The position numbers were made by a program, and so were the translations under genes. Shown piece after piece: positions 1 to 6,309 of a stretch of DNA of 9,188 nucleotides (the stretch's first letter is position 1; every line of letters begins with the position of its first letter). This stretch comes from CAYGXH01 sp964354485 (GTDB lineage: Bacteria > Bacteroidota > Ignavibacteria > UBA10030 > SZUA-254): positions 1-9,188 of the forward strand of contig CAYGZY010000020.1 of the NCBI GenBank assembly GCA_964354485.1, read 5' to 3'. The notes under the pieces are model-generated. The model worked only from the letters and a program-made list of their open reading frames with translations. It had not been told where the DNA came from and did no database searches.

Positions 1-1088
1 GCTGTCAGGATGATGTTCCATCGAACCGCATCGGCATAAAAATACTGATAATTGCGCTTGAGGGACTAGGCGCCGTAATCTCCGCGACAACAATTCTGCA
101 GGCGTTGAAACGTAAATATCCCGCAAGCACTATACACTGGATCGCCAAGGCAAACGCTCAGCCGCTTTTATTGAACAATCCATTTATTGATAAAATATTC
201 ATCTGGAACGATGAACAGCGAATGATAGTTAGAAATATCGCTTACGATATTCTGATCAGCCCGGACAAATCGATCCACGCATGCGCCTTCGAAATGGAAG
301 TTACGGCAAAACAAAAACTGGGATTTTTATTGAATGAGGATGGAATTATTATACCTGCAAACGAGAGCGCGTTATACAACTATCGCATGGGAGTCGATGA
401 TGAACTTAAGTTCCGTAAAAATAAACGCACCGGAATAGATATTCTTCATGAAACGTGCGGACTGAAGTTCAAAAATGATGAATATATTTTCAGTTTTTCT
501 GATGATGAAACTGAATTTATAAAAGAATATAAAAAGAGCATAAGGTACAAACCAGACTATACTTATATCGGATTGAACACAGGGTGCGCGCCTCTTTTTC
601 CGAATAAAAAAATGACCGTAGAACAGCACGTGCAGCTCATCCACATGCTTCTTCATGACAGGCGCGTGATGATAGTCCTGCTCGGAGGGAGGGAAGACAC
701 AGAACGCAACGCTCAGATGATGAAACAATTTTCGGGCACTGAACGGAAAAGGATAATCTCAACACCAACAGAACTGGGTATCCGGAAAGGTGCCTGCTTT
801 ATGGAAATATGCGATCTGGTCATCACAGGCGACAGTTTCGGCATGCACCTCGCTATCGCTCTCAGAAAGCATGTTATTGTATGGTTCGGTCTGTCATGCT
901 GGACGGAAATTGATCTGTACGGACGCGGTGTTAAACTCTTTCCGAAAAATCTCGACTGCTCACCGTGCTGGAAAAAAGCGTGCCCCTACAATCTCGAATG
1001 TATTGATATGATAGATCTCGGGCAGATTCACAAACTTGTCATGGAGTTTATCCGTAAAAAGAAAAAGGTGCTCGCCCGAAAAAAATAG
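1..1088 (+). CDS. GT9 family glycosyltransferase (heptosyltransferase-like), 5'-partial
   Basis: Probably transfers a sugar to lipopolysaccharide core or another surface glycan in the cytoplasm, as GT9/heptosyltransferase relatives do; donor and acceptor cannot be told. The frame is open from base 3 to the stop at 1086-1088 (361 residues visible), so the gene starts left of the window. A TTG at 105 is not a convincing start, because the upstream codons encode the usual GT9 first beta strand and Gly-rich loop (KILIIALEGLG at residues 13-23). The C-terminal nucleotide-sugar domain has GDSFGMHLAIAL (from residue 276) followed by a glycine/aspartate/tyrosine-rich stretch ending DLYGRG, both typical of the family. 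Near the end is a Cys cluster C319-x2-C322-x4-C327-x5-C333, a possible metal site seen in a GT9 subgroup. Oddity: the family's Gly-Asp in the N-terminal loop, with Asp the proposed base in WaaC, reads Gly23-Ala24 here. The family call is firm; catalytic competence is uncertain. Confidence 0.9.
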   Translation, partial: CQDDVPSNRIGIKILIIALEGLGAVISATTILQALKRKYPASTIHWIAKANAQPLLLNNPFIDKIFIWNDEQRMIVRNIAYDILISPDKSIHACAFEMEVTAKQKLGFLLNEDGIIIPANESALYNYRMGVDDELKFRKNKRTGIDILHETCGLKFKNDEYIFSFSDDETEFIKEYKKSIRYKPDYTYIGLNTGCAPLFPNKKMTVEQHVQLIHMLLHDRRVMIVLLGGREDTERNAQMMKQFSGTERKRIISTPTELGIRKGACFMEICDLVITGDSFGMHLAIALRKHVIVWFGLSCWTEIDLYGRGVKLFPKNLDCSPCWKKACPYNLECIDMIDLGQIHKLVMEFIRKKKKVLARKK

Positions 1089-1099
1089 GCGAACACCTT
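1056..1099 (-). terminator. Intrinsic terminator for the leftward membrane-protein gene, inside the GT9 3' end
   Basis: Arms 1065-1076 and 1088-1099 pair over 12 positions with one mismatch (AAGGTG, mismatch, TCGCC against GGCGA, mismatch, CACCTT), with an 11-nt loop. Read on the minus strand, the hairpin is followed directly by a T-rich tail (TTTCTTTTT, from 1064 to 1056). Read on the plus strand no T-run follows, so it is expected to stop transcription from 1119-1544 rather than from the GT9 gene. The left arm and loop lie inside the GT9 coding sequence, and the second arm starts at the last base of its stop codon. Confidence 0.65.
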
Positions 1100-1118
1100 A
1101 CTCTCCGGTTATAACGAT

Positions 1119-1544
1119 TTACGGCGTCGTGCTCTCTTGAGATTTCTTTCCATAAATCAACGACACTAGTATACCGTAGATGATATACTGAATCATACCG
1201 TAAATAAACCACTGAAACGCGATCGAATACGGCATCGCAATCATCGCATAAGTGCTGTAGGCAGCGGGCACCGACATCATGAATCCTGTGTAGACACCAT
1301 ATTGAATTCCCTCAATGATCCCCTTTCCCTTGTACCATTTTGAGTAGATAAGAACGAAGAAGAAGGAAATGAAAATATAGACAAGATAGTATATCCACAT
1401 TTTCTGATTCATATCGGTGCGCCAGACATTCGCCATTTCATCCGACTGGTAGTATGATGAGAGGATGACGCCGTGGACGATGAAACTGGTAATAGCCATT
1501 GCAATAAAAATTACAATAAAACCGAGCCACAATTTTTTATTCAT
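1119..1544 (-). CDS. Small four-helix inner-membrane protein of unknown function
   Basis: A 141-residue integral membrane protein with no recognised catalytic motif. Hydrophobic segments at about residues 5-28, 48-68, 79-103 and 108-133 predict four transmembrane helices, with short charged connections (KWYKGKG after helix 2, YGKK after helix 4) that suggest cytoplasmic loops by the positive-inside rule. The helices are rich in Tyr, Phe and Met, and a conserved-looking His-Gly sits at the end of helix 1. The ATG at 1542-1544 is preceded by a strong ribosome binding site (GGAGGGG, about 4 nt upstream), which fixes the start. It stands alone and is convergent with the GT9 gene (30-bp gap). It looks like hypothetical membrane proteins common in Ignavibacteria-type genomes. 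That family resemblance is from memory and no function is assigned. Confidence 0.8.
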   Translation of the reverse strand: MNKKLWLGFIVIFIAMAITSFIVHGVILSSYYQSDEMANVWRTDMNQKMWIYYLVYIFISFFFVLIYSKWYKGKGIIEGIQYGVYTGFMMSVPAAYSTYAMIAMPYSIAFQWFIYGMIQYIIYGILVSLIYGKKSQESTTP

Positions 1545-1587
1545 AACCCCTCCAAATTTGTTGGGAAAATGACGTTTAAAATCTGGG

Positions 1588-1618
1588 GAAATTTATGAAA
1601 GTTAAAATTGAAAAGCAA
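1588..1618 (-). promoter_or_regulatory. Candidate promoter for the membrane protein gene
   Basis: On the minus strand TTG (bases 1618-1616) is followed after 20 nt by TAAATTTC (1595-1588), about 43 nt before the ATG. This resembles the Bacteroidetes TTG/TAnnTTTG promoter pattern, and in sigma-70 terms it reads TTGCTT-N17-TAAATT. The same TTG-N20-TAnnTT spacing appears upstream of two other genes in the window. Confidence 0.4.
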
Positions 1619-1620
1619 AG

Positions 1621-1731
1621 TCGCTCCTACGGAGCTGCTGAAACAAAGTTTTATATTGTTTTGAGAAGTCTCGTAGGGACGAAATGTTTTTAGCTCAAGA
1701 AAAAGAAATATAAAAGCTCCGTCAGGAGCGA
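1621..1731. repeat. Three copies of a 16-17 bp palindromic element (AG-stem-GTA-stem-CGA)
   Basis: Copies lie at 1621-1636 (minus orientation, AGCTCCGTAGGAGCGA), 1667-1682 (AGTCTCGTAGGGACGA) and 1715-1731 (AGCTCCGTCAGGAGCGA). Each forms a 5-bp stem: GCTCC/GGAGC in the first and third, and GTCTC/GGGAC with one G-T wobble in the second. The outer AG and CGA and the GT(C)A loop are kept while the stem bases change on both sides. An A/T-rich stretch containing ATATAAA precedes the first and third copies in their own orientation. Confidence 0.75.
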
Positions 1732-1760
1732 AACCTCAATCCGCGGTTCTGATATAGGAT

Positions 1761-1903
1761 TCTCATTAACACCCCGCTTTAGCGGGGTGACTTTGAACCA
1801 TCTAATGCTGAGTAACCGTTTCAACGGTTTAGAAGCTGTTGAAACAGCTGTCTACCCTCTCGCTTAGTTCAATACACACCGATGAATCGGTGTGTTAATG
1901 AGA
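1761..1903. repeat. Inverted pair of about 40-bp hairpin repeats ending TTAATGAGA
   Basis: The left copy (1761-1798, minus orientation) and right copy (1867-1903, plus orientation) share GTTCAA at the start, a palindromic middle, and GTTAATGAGA at the end. The hairpin stems differ: CACCCCGC/GCGGGGTG (1770-1777 with 1782-1789) on the left, and the perfect 10-bp ACACACCGAT/ATCGGTGTGT (1874-1883 with 1886-1895) on the right. The two copies face each other around the palindromes at 1813-1849. No open reading frame lies between them. Confidence 0.75.
1813..1849. repeat. Two adjacent GTTTCAAC-centred palindromes in opposite orientation
   Basis: The first element pairs AACCGTT (1814-1820) with AACGGTT (1823-1829). 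The second pairs AGCTGTT (1834-1840) with AACAGCT (1843-1849). Reverse-complementing the second gives AGCTGTTTCAACAGCT, so both share a GTTTCAAC core with different outer stem bases. The first matches 16 bases (TAACCGTTTCAACGGT) found again at 4630-4645. Confidence 0.75.
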
Positions 1904-1919
1904 TGCTTTTACATCGTCC
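1903..1919 (+). repeat. ATGCTTTTACATCRTCC repeat, copy 1
   Basis: A 17-bp non-palindromic unit directly following the right-hand hairpin repeat. It recurs at 4650-4666 with a single G/A difference. With the palindromes before it, it completes the repeat-filled stretch 1621-1919. The remaining bases of the 1545-2010 gene-free interval hold the minus-strand promoter (1588-1618) and the plus-strand promoter (1934-1964). I see no gene or stable RNA there. Confidence 0.65.
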
Positions 1920-1933
1920 ATTTACCCCGCTCC

Positions 1934-1964
1934 TTGACATTGCGATAAAATGTTAATAGATTAT
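1934..1964 (+). promoter_or_regulatory. Candidate promoter of the T9SS-exported repeat protein gene
   Basis: TTGACA (1934-1939) is separated by 17 bp from TAGATT (1957-1962). In Bacteroidetes terms this is TTG-N20-TAnnTT. It lies about 47 bp before the ATG at 2011 and directly downstream of the palindromic repeat cluster, leaving a short 5' leader. Confidence 0.5.
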
Positions 1965-2010
1965 TTATAAGGGATTACTGCAAAAAGATCTTTCAGGTAC
2001 CTGGAGGAGT

Positions 2011-4116
2011 ATGAAGCTGAAATACTCTATACGGCTTACAGCTATTCTTATCACGCTATTACTAAACAAAGACAACGGCTTAACGCAATGGGTGCAAACC
2101 AACGGACCCGAAGGTGGAGCTATTTCATGTTTCGCCAAAACCGGTACAAACATTTATGCGGGAACGCGGGGTAGCGGAGTTTTTCGTTCTACTGATAACG
2201 GCATGAGTTGGATGCCAGCAAATTCTGGTATATTTAGTACAGACGTTGTTACATTAGCCGCGCGTGAATCGCTTGTCTTCATGGGCCACTATGTTAATAG
2301 CTTTTTCCGCTCAACCGACTGTGGTCAAAGTTGGACGAAGCTAATTCCTTCTTGGTTTCCCGGTGATGAATACTGGGTGTTTATTAACACACTCACATTT
2401 AACGATACAGACCTGTTCGTTGGATCAAATTGTGGATTGTTTCGTTCTACTGATAGTGGAATGCATTGGTCAAAATTGACCAAGTTAATTCCAAATGATC
2501 TTATTATAAGCGGGTCAAATATATTTATGGGTACATGTGGTGATGGCTTTTTTCGTTCAACAGACTATGGCGCCACTTGGACAGCGTATAATGCTGGCTT
2601 ACCGGATACTTGTATCAAAGCTCTCGCTAGAATAGACACCATACTATTTGCCTCGACGTACGCAGCAGGACTTTTTAGATCAACGGATAACGGTTCCATC
2701 TGGAATCCCATAAATACTGGCGTGATGGGGATAAGCATTCATGAGCTAACTACAAGTGGTACAAACATTTTTGCTGTTGCTGACGAGAATATTTTTCTCT
2801 CCACAAATTTTGGAGATAATTGGACCGCACTGAGTACGGGATTTGGATATTTACATATCCTGACACTTCAAAACTTTGGTGCGGATCTTTACGCAGGAAC
2901 ATGGAACGGAGGTGTATACCGCTCAATAGATGGCGGTGTAAGGTGGTCAGCAACGAATCATGATTTAATTGGCACATGCGTGTATGCTCTTGCAACGAAC
3001 GATACTGCTATTATTGCCGGTACCGCAAACGGAAGTGTATATCGATATACAGAAAATGATACAATTTGGTTGGAAAAGAATCTCGTCTGGGGATTTCAAC
3101 AACACGTTCTATCTTTGATAAACAAGGATAAAATTCTCTTTGCCGGCACTGGCGGTCCTATGGGGGGTTATGGTGTATTTCGTTCTTTTGATAACGGGAT
3201 TACGTGGAGTTCCACTGGTCCATATCTTTGCTACTCCTTCCCCGCTATTTACTCAATGGCGACATCCGGAATAAATTTATACGCAGGTACAGATGAAAAT
3301 GGTGTATATCTCACTACCGATAATGGCACTTCTTGGAAAAGGATCGATGGAGGATATTTTTACTTCGATCCAGTCTATTCTCTTGTGGCTGAAGAAAACA
3401 ACCTGTTCGCAGGAACAATATGGAACGTCCATCATTCGACTGATAACGGACTTACATGGATAAATAAAAGTGATAATCTTATTTTCTTTTGGATCAACGC
3501 CCTTGCTAAAAGTAATTCAAATATATTTGCAGGCACAGAGGGCGGTGGAATACTTTGTTCGACCGATAACGGTTCAAGTTGGAATCCGGCAAATTCAGGA
3601 CTCACGAACGATACAGTCCACACACTACTTGCAGCCAACGGTGAATTATTCGCCGGTACCTCTGACGGTATTTTTATATCTTATGACAACGGATCAAATT
3701 GGACCGATGTAAGTTTTGGGTTGGGCGCCCGATACGTCCGTTCACTCGCTATCAACAGCACATACCTTTATGCCGGTGGTTGGTATGGTGTATGGAGAAG
3801 ACCTCTGACAGAAATGATTACCGCAGTGCTGTCATCAGAGGATAAATTCCCGAAAGAATTCAGCCTTAATCAAAATTATCCTAATCCCTTCAATCCCACC
3901 ACTGCTATCTCTTACCAATTACCGAAACGGTGTGATGTTTCTCTCAAAGTATTCGACACGATGGGCCGCGAGGTCGCAACACTTGTGGATGGCATCGAAG
4001 AACCGGGGTACAAGTCGATTAATTTTGACGCGAAAGGATTTGCTAGCGGAGTGTACTACTACCGACTGTATACAAAAGATTTCAGCGAGACGAAGAAATT
4101 ATTATTGATACGATAA
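2011..4116 (+). CDS. T9SS-exported multi-Asp-box (BNR-like) repeat protein
   Basis: A 701-residue secreted or surface protein with no recognised enzyme signature. An N-terminal hydrophobic segment (residues 9-18) is a plausible Sec signal, cleaved around residues 23-26. Residues from about 50 to 590 carry 13 repeats of the form (F/Y)RSTDxGxxW, beginning near residue 59. They fit Asp-box/BNR beta-propeller blades as in sortilin/Vps10-like and photosystem-assembly-type propellers. One blade is degenerate (YRYTENDTIW). After a short linker, residues about 617-701 form a type A T9SS sorting domain: NQNYPNPFNP, then VSLKVFDTMGREV, then ASGVYYYRL and a final KKLLLIR, so the mature protein is expected to be exported across the outer membrane and anchored or released by the PorU sortase. 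The ATG follows GGAGGAG, a good ribosome binding site though close to the start. The frameshifted lipoprotein gene begins 34 bp downstream. Ligand and role are unknown; several Asn-rich, AT-rich stretches contrast with the minus-strand operon. Confidence 0.92.
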   Translation: MKLKYSIRLTAILITLLLNKDNGLTQWVQTNGPEGGAISCFAKTGTNIYAGTRGSGVFRSTDNGMSWMPANSGIFSTDVVTLAARESLVFMGHYVNSFFRSTDCGQSWTKLIPSWFPGDEYWVFINTLTFNDTDLFVGSNCGLFRSTDSGMHWSKLTKLIPNDLIISGSNIFMGTCGDGFFRSTDYGATWTAYNAGLPDTCIKALARIDTILFASTYAAGLFRSTDNGSIWNPINTGVMGISIHELTTSGTNIFAVADENIFLSTNFGDNWTALSTGFGYLHILTLQNFGADLYAGTWNGGVYRSIDGGVRWSATNHDLIGTCVYALATNDTAIIAGTANGSVYRYTENDTIWLEKNLVWGFQQHVLSLINKDKILFAGTGGPMGGYGVFRSFDNGITWSSTGPYLCYSFPAIYSMATSGINLYAGTDENGVYLTTDNGTSWKRIDGGYFYFDPVYSLVAEENNLFAGTIWNVHHSTDNGLTWINKSDNLIFFWINALAKSNSNIFAGTEGGGILCSTDNGSSWNPANSGLTNDTVHTLLAANGELFAGTSDGIFISYDNGSNWTDVSFGLGARYVRSLAINSTYLYAGGWYGVWRRPLTEMITAVLSSEDKFPKEFSLNQNYPNPFNPTTAISYQLPKRCDVSLKVFDTMGREVATLVDGIEEPGYKSINFDAKGFASGVYYYRLYTKDFSETKKLLLIR

Positions 4117-4150
4117 ATACAAATTCAACCTGTTTACAAAAGGGTATATC

Positions 4151-4632
4151 ATGAAATACATTTCACTCATTCTTATTTCAACATTAATTATTTCGGCCTG
4201 TGATGAGGATAGAATTATCTCCTCGAAGAATGATGATTTCATTACGGTTTTCAAAACAACCGATACAACTGGTCGCCAAAAACAACATTTCATACTGGTG
4301 AGGAGTTTATTATTTCCTTTTCTGTAAAAAATAACACTGGTAAAACAATCATATATTTCCACGGTGAACAACCATTGCGTTTTGAGATAAGACAGCGCGA
4401 TAGTCTTATTGCGACACCTTTTGAGGGATTGGCCTTTATTCCGATTTGGATTAGCGATACAATCGAAGCCGGAGAGATTTATAAACAGGTTTGGCATGCC
4501 CCTTGGACATTTGAGAGAGGTTTCTTATCGCTACCACCCGGGAAGTATACAGCATGTGTAGAACATAGACAATTATTCGGTGAATACCGTATTCCTCAGA
4601 CGAGAGGTATCTGGTTTAATATTATCCCATAA
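4151..4632 (+). pseudogene. Small lipoprotein with BsuPI-like domain, broken by a -1 frameshift
   Basis: The ATG at 4151 opens a lipoprotein signal peptide (MKYISLILISTLIISAC, lipobox ISAC with Cys17), followed by an acidic linker, but this frame stops at 4325-4327 after 58 residues. A second frame, open from 4237 to the TAA at 4630-4632, encodes a beta-rich domain: TGEEFIISFSVKNNTGK, then PLRFEIRQRDS, then ISDTIEAGE, and LPPGKYT near the end. This order looks like the BsuPI/intracellular proteinase inhibitor-type Ig-like domain common in lipoproteins of this group. Joining the two frames around 4262-4285, near the CCAAAAACAAC run, gives a coherent protein of about 160 residues, implying one lost base. 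It could be a real inactivating mutation or a sequencing error. The gene follows the T9SS gene by 34 bp and is probably co-transcribed; only a weak AAAGGG precedes the start. The stop codon lies in a palindromic repeat. Confidence 0.75.
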
Positions 4633-4676
4633 CCGTTTCAACGGTCTACATGCTTTTACATCATCCCCTCAGGGGG
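4630..4676. repeat. Composite repeat at a convergent gene junction
   Basis: TAACCGTTTCAACGGT (4630-4645) is identical to 1813-1828, and the 17-bp unit at 4650-4666 matches 1903-1919 with one change. A short CCCC-TCA-GGGG hairpin follows at 4665-4675. The first TAA is the stop codon of the lipoprotein gene, and the element fills most of the 59-bp gap between the convergent genes ending at 4632 and 4692. No T-run follows on either strand, so I do not call it an intrinsic terminator, though the hairpins may act at the ends of both transcripts. Confidence 0.65.
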
Positions 4677-4691
4677 AGAGGTTACTCGGAC

Positions 4692-5471
4692 TTAAAAATA
4701 TAGCTCCTCATTCCTATCACCGAGCAAATCGTTGTACTCGTTTACTTTTTTATCATCTGTCATAGTAAGATCAATATCGACAATCGCGATTTCAGGTTCC
4801 TCACCTCCGAGTCTGACAAGAATCTCTCCGCGGGGAGATACGATTTCACTCTGACCGATGAAAGTCAGATCGATCCCACCCCGGTTTTCACGCCCCACCC
4901 GGTCAGCCGTAACTGTAAAGATACGGTTCTCCAGACACCTCACTACCATTGAGTCCGGACAGTGAGGAAGAACAAGATTCGAAGGATGGAGTATGAGTTG
5001 CGCACCTTTCAATGTGAGTGTCCGTGTCGCCTCCGGATAAATCCAGTCGAAGCATATCATCAATCCGACCGTGCCGAAGGGTATCTTAAAAACCGGAAAG
5101 CCAACATTGCCGCGGGTAAAAAACAAATTTTCCCTGTAGAACAAATGTATCTTGCGGTAATGCCCGATTATACCTTCAGGACCCAGAAGAATCGCAGAGT
5201 TATAAAGCTTGTCGGCTTTCTCAGCAAAGCCGTATGCTATGTAACACGAATTTCCTTTCGCAAACTTCAGCAACTCTCGGCAGGTCGCTCCATCCTGTGG
5301 CTCGGCTAGTTGTTGCACTTCCTGCACGTCCTTGAAATTGTAACCTGTATTAAAAAGTTCCGGAAGAACGTAAAGATCCGCACTCTTCGAGCTCATAATC
5401 TCTATAGCAGATGCTATATTTTTCTTGATTTCCCCAAAAACCGGATTTGTTTGTACAACTGCAAGGCGCAT
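4692..5471 (-). CDS. Nitrilase-superfamily carbon-nitrogen hydrolase (amidase), PH0642-like
   Basis: A 259-residue cytoplasmic hydrolase expected to cleave a C-N bond in a small amide through a Glu-Lys-Cys triad. The triad is visible: E38 in LPELFNTGY, K107 in YRKIHLFYRE, and C140 in MICFDWIYPE. A further Glu in the loop after the Lys (E114) is also kept. Length is normal for a single-domain CN hydrolase. The sequence resembles, from memory, archaeal/thermophile amidases such as Pyrococcus PH0642, and more distantly omega-amidase and N-carbamoylputrescine amidase. The substrate cannot be assigned. The start is placed at the ATG at 5469-5471, because MRLAVVQTNP is the classical first strand. 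The frame stays open upstream to 5768, but that stretch overlaps the neighbouring coding sequence and has no family similarity. It is the last gene of a minus-strand cluster, 25 bp after its paralogue; GAGAGA about 6 nt upstream is a weak ribosome binding site. Confidence 0.9.
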   Translation of the reverse strand: MRLAVVQTNPVFGEIKKNIASAIEIMSSKSADLYVLPELFNTGYNFKDVQEVQQLAEPQDGATCRELLKFAKGNSCYIAYGFAEKADKLYNSAILLGPEGIIGHYRKIHLFYRENLFFTRGNVGFPVFKIPFGTVGLMICFDWIYPEATRTLTLKGAQLILHPSNLVLPHCPDSMVVRCLENRIFTVTADRVGRENRGGIDLTFIGQSEIVSPRGEILVRLGGEEPEIAIVDIDLTMTDDKKVNEYNDLLGDRNEELYF

Positions 5472-5496
5472 ATTTATCTCTCTATTATATATATAA

Positions 5497-6261
5497 TTAT
5501 TTCCAGAAAAATCCTCTAATTCTTCGATCTTTACGAAAATGTTCAAGCGCGTTAAAATCCAGATCGAAGAAACTAATGTTCTTTTCACCGATTTCCGTAA
5601 ACAATTTTTTCGGATCTGCCGTAGCAGGATCCGCAAAACCTCCGACTCCGCAAGTACGGTATTCCGGCAAAATGGAATCTGCGTGCCAGTCGCTGATACC
5701 GATGTACACACCGAATTCATAGGAGCGCTGTATGGCAAAGTTACGCCACAAGGAGCGGGAGTATTCAAGCGACGGTTTCCGACTTACTGAAAGCGCGGGG
5801 ACAAGAACAACATCGGGCAGTTTTTGGGTCTTAAAGAAAATGTCGCTATACCAGAAATCGGCGCATATAAGGATAAGAATGTTTTTTTTATGGATTGTTA
5901 CCTCGCCCAGCAGTTGACCTGGTGAGACATGCTTGCTTTCATTGAAGTACGGACGAAGTTTCGTATACTCGCCGATGATACTGCCCTTCGCATCCCAGAC
6001 TGAACCGTAATTGACACGCTTATCCATAAATATCCGTCGGTGCGATCCGCCTACGATCACACACCCTGCCCGGCCGGCAATGTGCTTCATGAATGAATCG
6101 TAGATCTTTGGATCATCCGCAGACATGAAATGCTCGGGGAGCAGAATAACATCATCGGGTAAAATCGAATCCCTGACCGAGCATATTAATGATTCGATCA
6201 CTTTACAATTTTGTTCAGAGTCCCCGGCACGAAGCGGGGGTTGAATGAGGACTAAACGCAC
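5497..6261 (-). CDS. Second, divergent nitrilase-superfamily CN hydrolase
   Basis: A 254-residue CN hydrolase. The triad is intact: E43 in LLPEHF, K101 in EYTKLRPYF, and C133 in LICADFWYSD, with E108 in the loop after the Lys. The first strand (RLVLIQPPL) and the IVGGSHRR segment also fit the superfamily. It shares only fold-level motifs with the downstream paralogue, so this is not a recent duplication. The replacement of the usual CYD/CFDWxxPE by CADFWYSD and of KxHLF by KLRPYF suggests another substrate. The start is a GTG at 6259-6261; no ATG lies in the frame before an upstream stop, and AGGAAG about 14 nt upstream is a poor ribosome binding site. It is 48 bp downstream of the GNAT gene and 25 bp upstream of the other amidase, so all are probably co-transcribed. 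Substrate unknown. Confidence 0.87.
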   Translation of the reverse strand: MRLVLIQPPLRAGDSEQNCKVIESLICSVRDSILPDDVILLPEHFMSADDPKIYDSFMKHIAGRAGCVIVGGSHRRIFMDKRVNYGSVWDAKGSIIGEYTKLRPYFNESKHVSPGQLLGEVTIHKKNILILICADFWYSDIFFKTQKLPDVVLVPALSVSRKPSLEYSRSLWRNFAIQRSYEFGVYIGISDWHADSILPEYRTCGVGGFADPATADPKKLFTEIGEKNISFFDLDFNALEHFRKDRRIRGFFWK

Positions 6262-6309
6262 AGGCGGCTTACCTGCTTCCTTTGCGAACGAGAACTATTA
6301 CCGACGCGG

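Noticed and set aside
105..107. TTG as the start of the glycosyltransferase
   Set aside because: The frame is open to the left edge, and codons before it encode the conserved first strand and Gly-rich loop of GT9 enzymes.
1621..1919. CRISPR array
   Set aside because: The repeats are short palindromes of unlike sequence in both orientations with irregular spacing and no cas genes nearby.
4262..4290. Programmed -1 ribosomal frameshift at the CAAAAAC run
   Set aside because: The run is not in phase for an X-XXY-YYZ slip, and no clear downstream stimulatory hairpin is seen; a lost base is simpler.
4102..4497. Minus-strand 131-codon frame
   Set aside because: It lies antisense to the lipoprotein gene and the T9SS gene end, has no ribosome binding site or recognisable domain, and its composition reads like a shadow.
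4375..4632. Independent small gene starting with TTG at 4375
   Set aside because: It is the C-terminal part of the frameshifted lipoprotein domain; similarity-bearing sequence continues upstream of the TTG.
4630..4691. Bidirectional intrinsic terminator between convergent genes
   Set aside because: Hairpins exist, but no T-tract follows them on either strand.
5472..5768. N-terminal extension of the PH0642-like amidase frame up to an ATG at 5768
   Set aside because: It overlaps the coding sequence of the upstream CN hydrolase in another frame, has no family similarity, and the normal first strand begins at the ATG at 5471.
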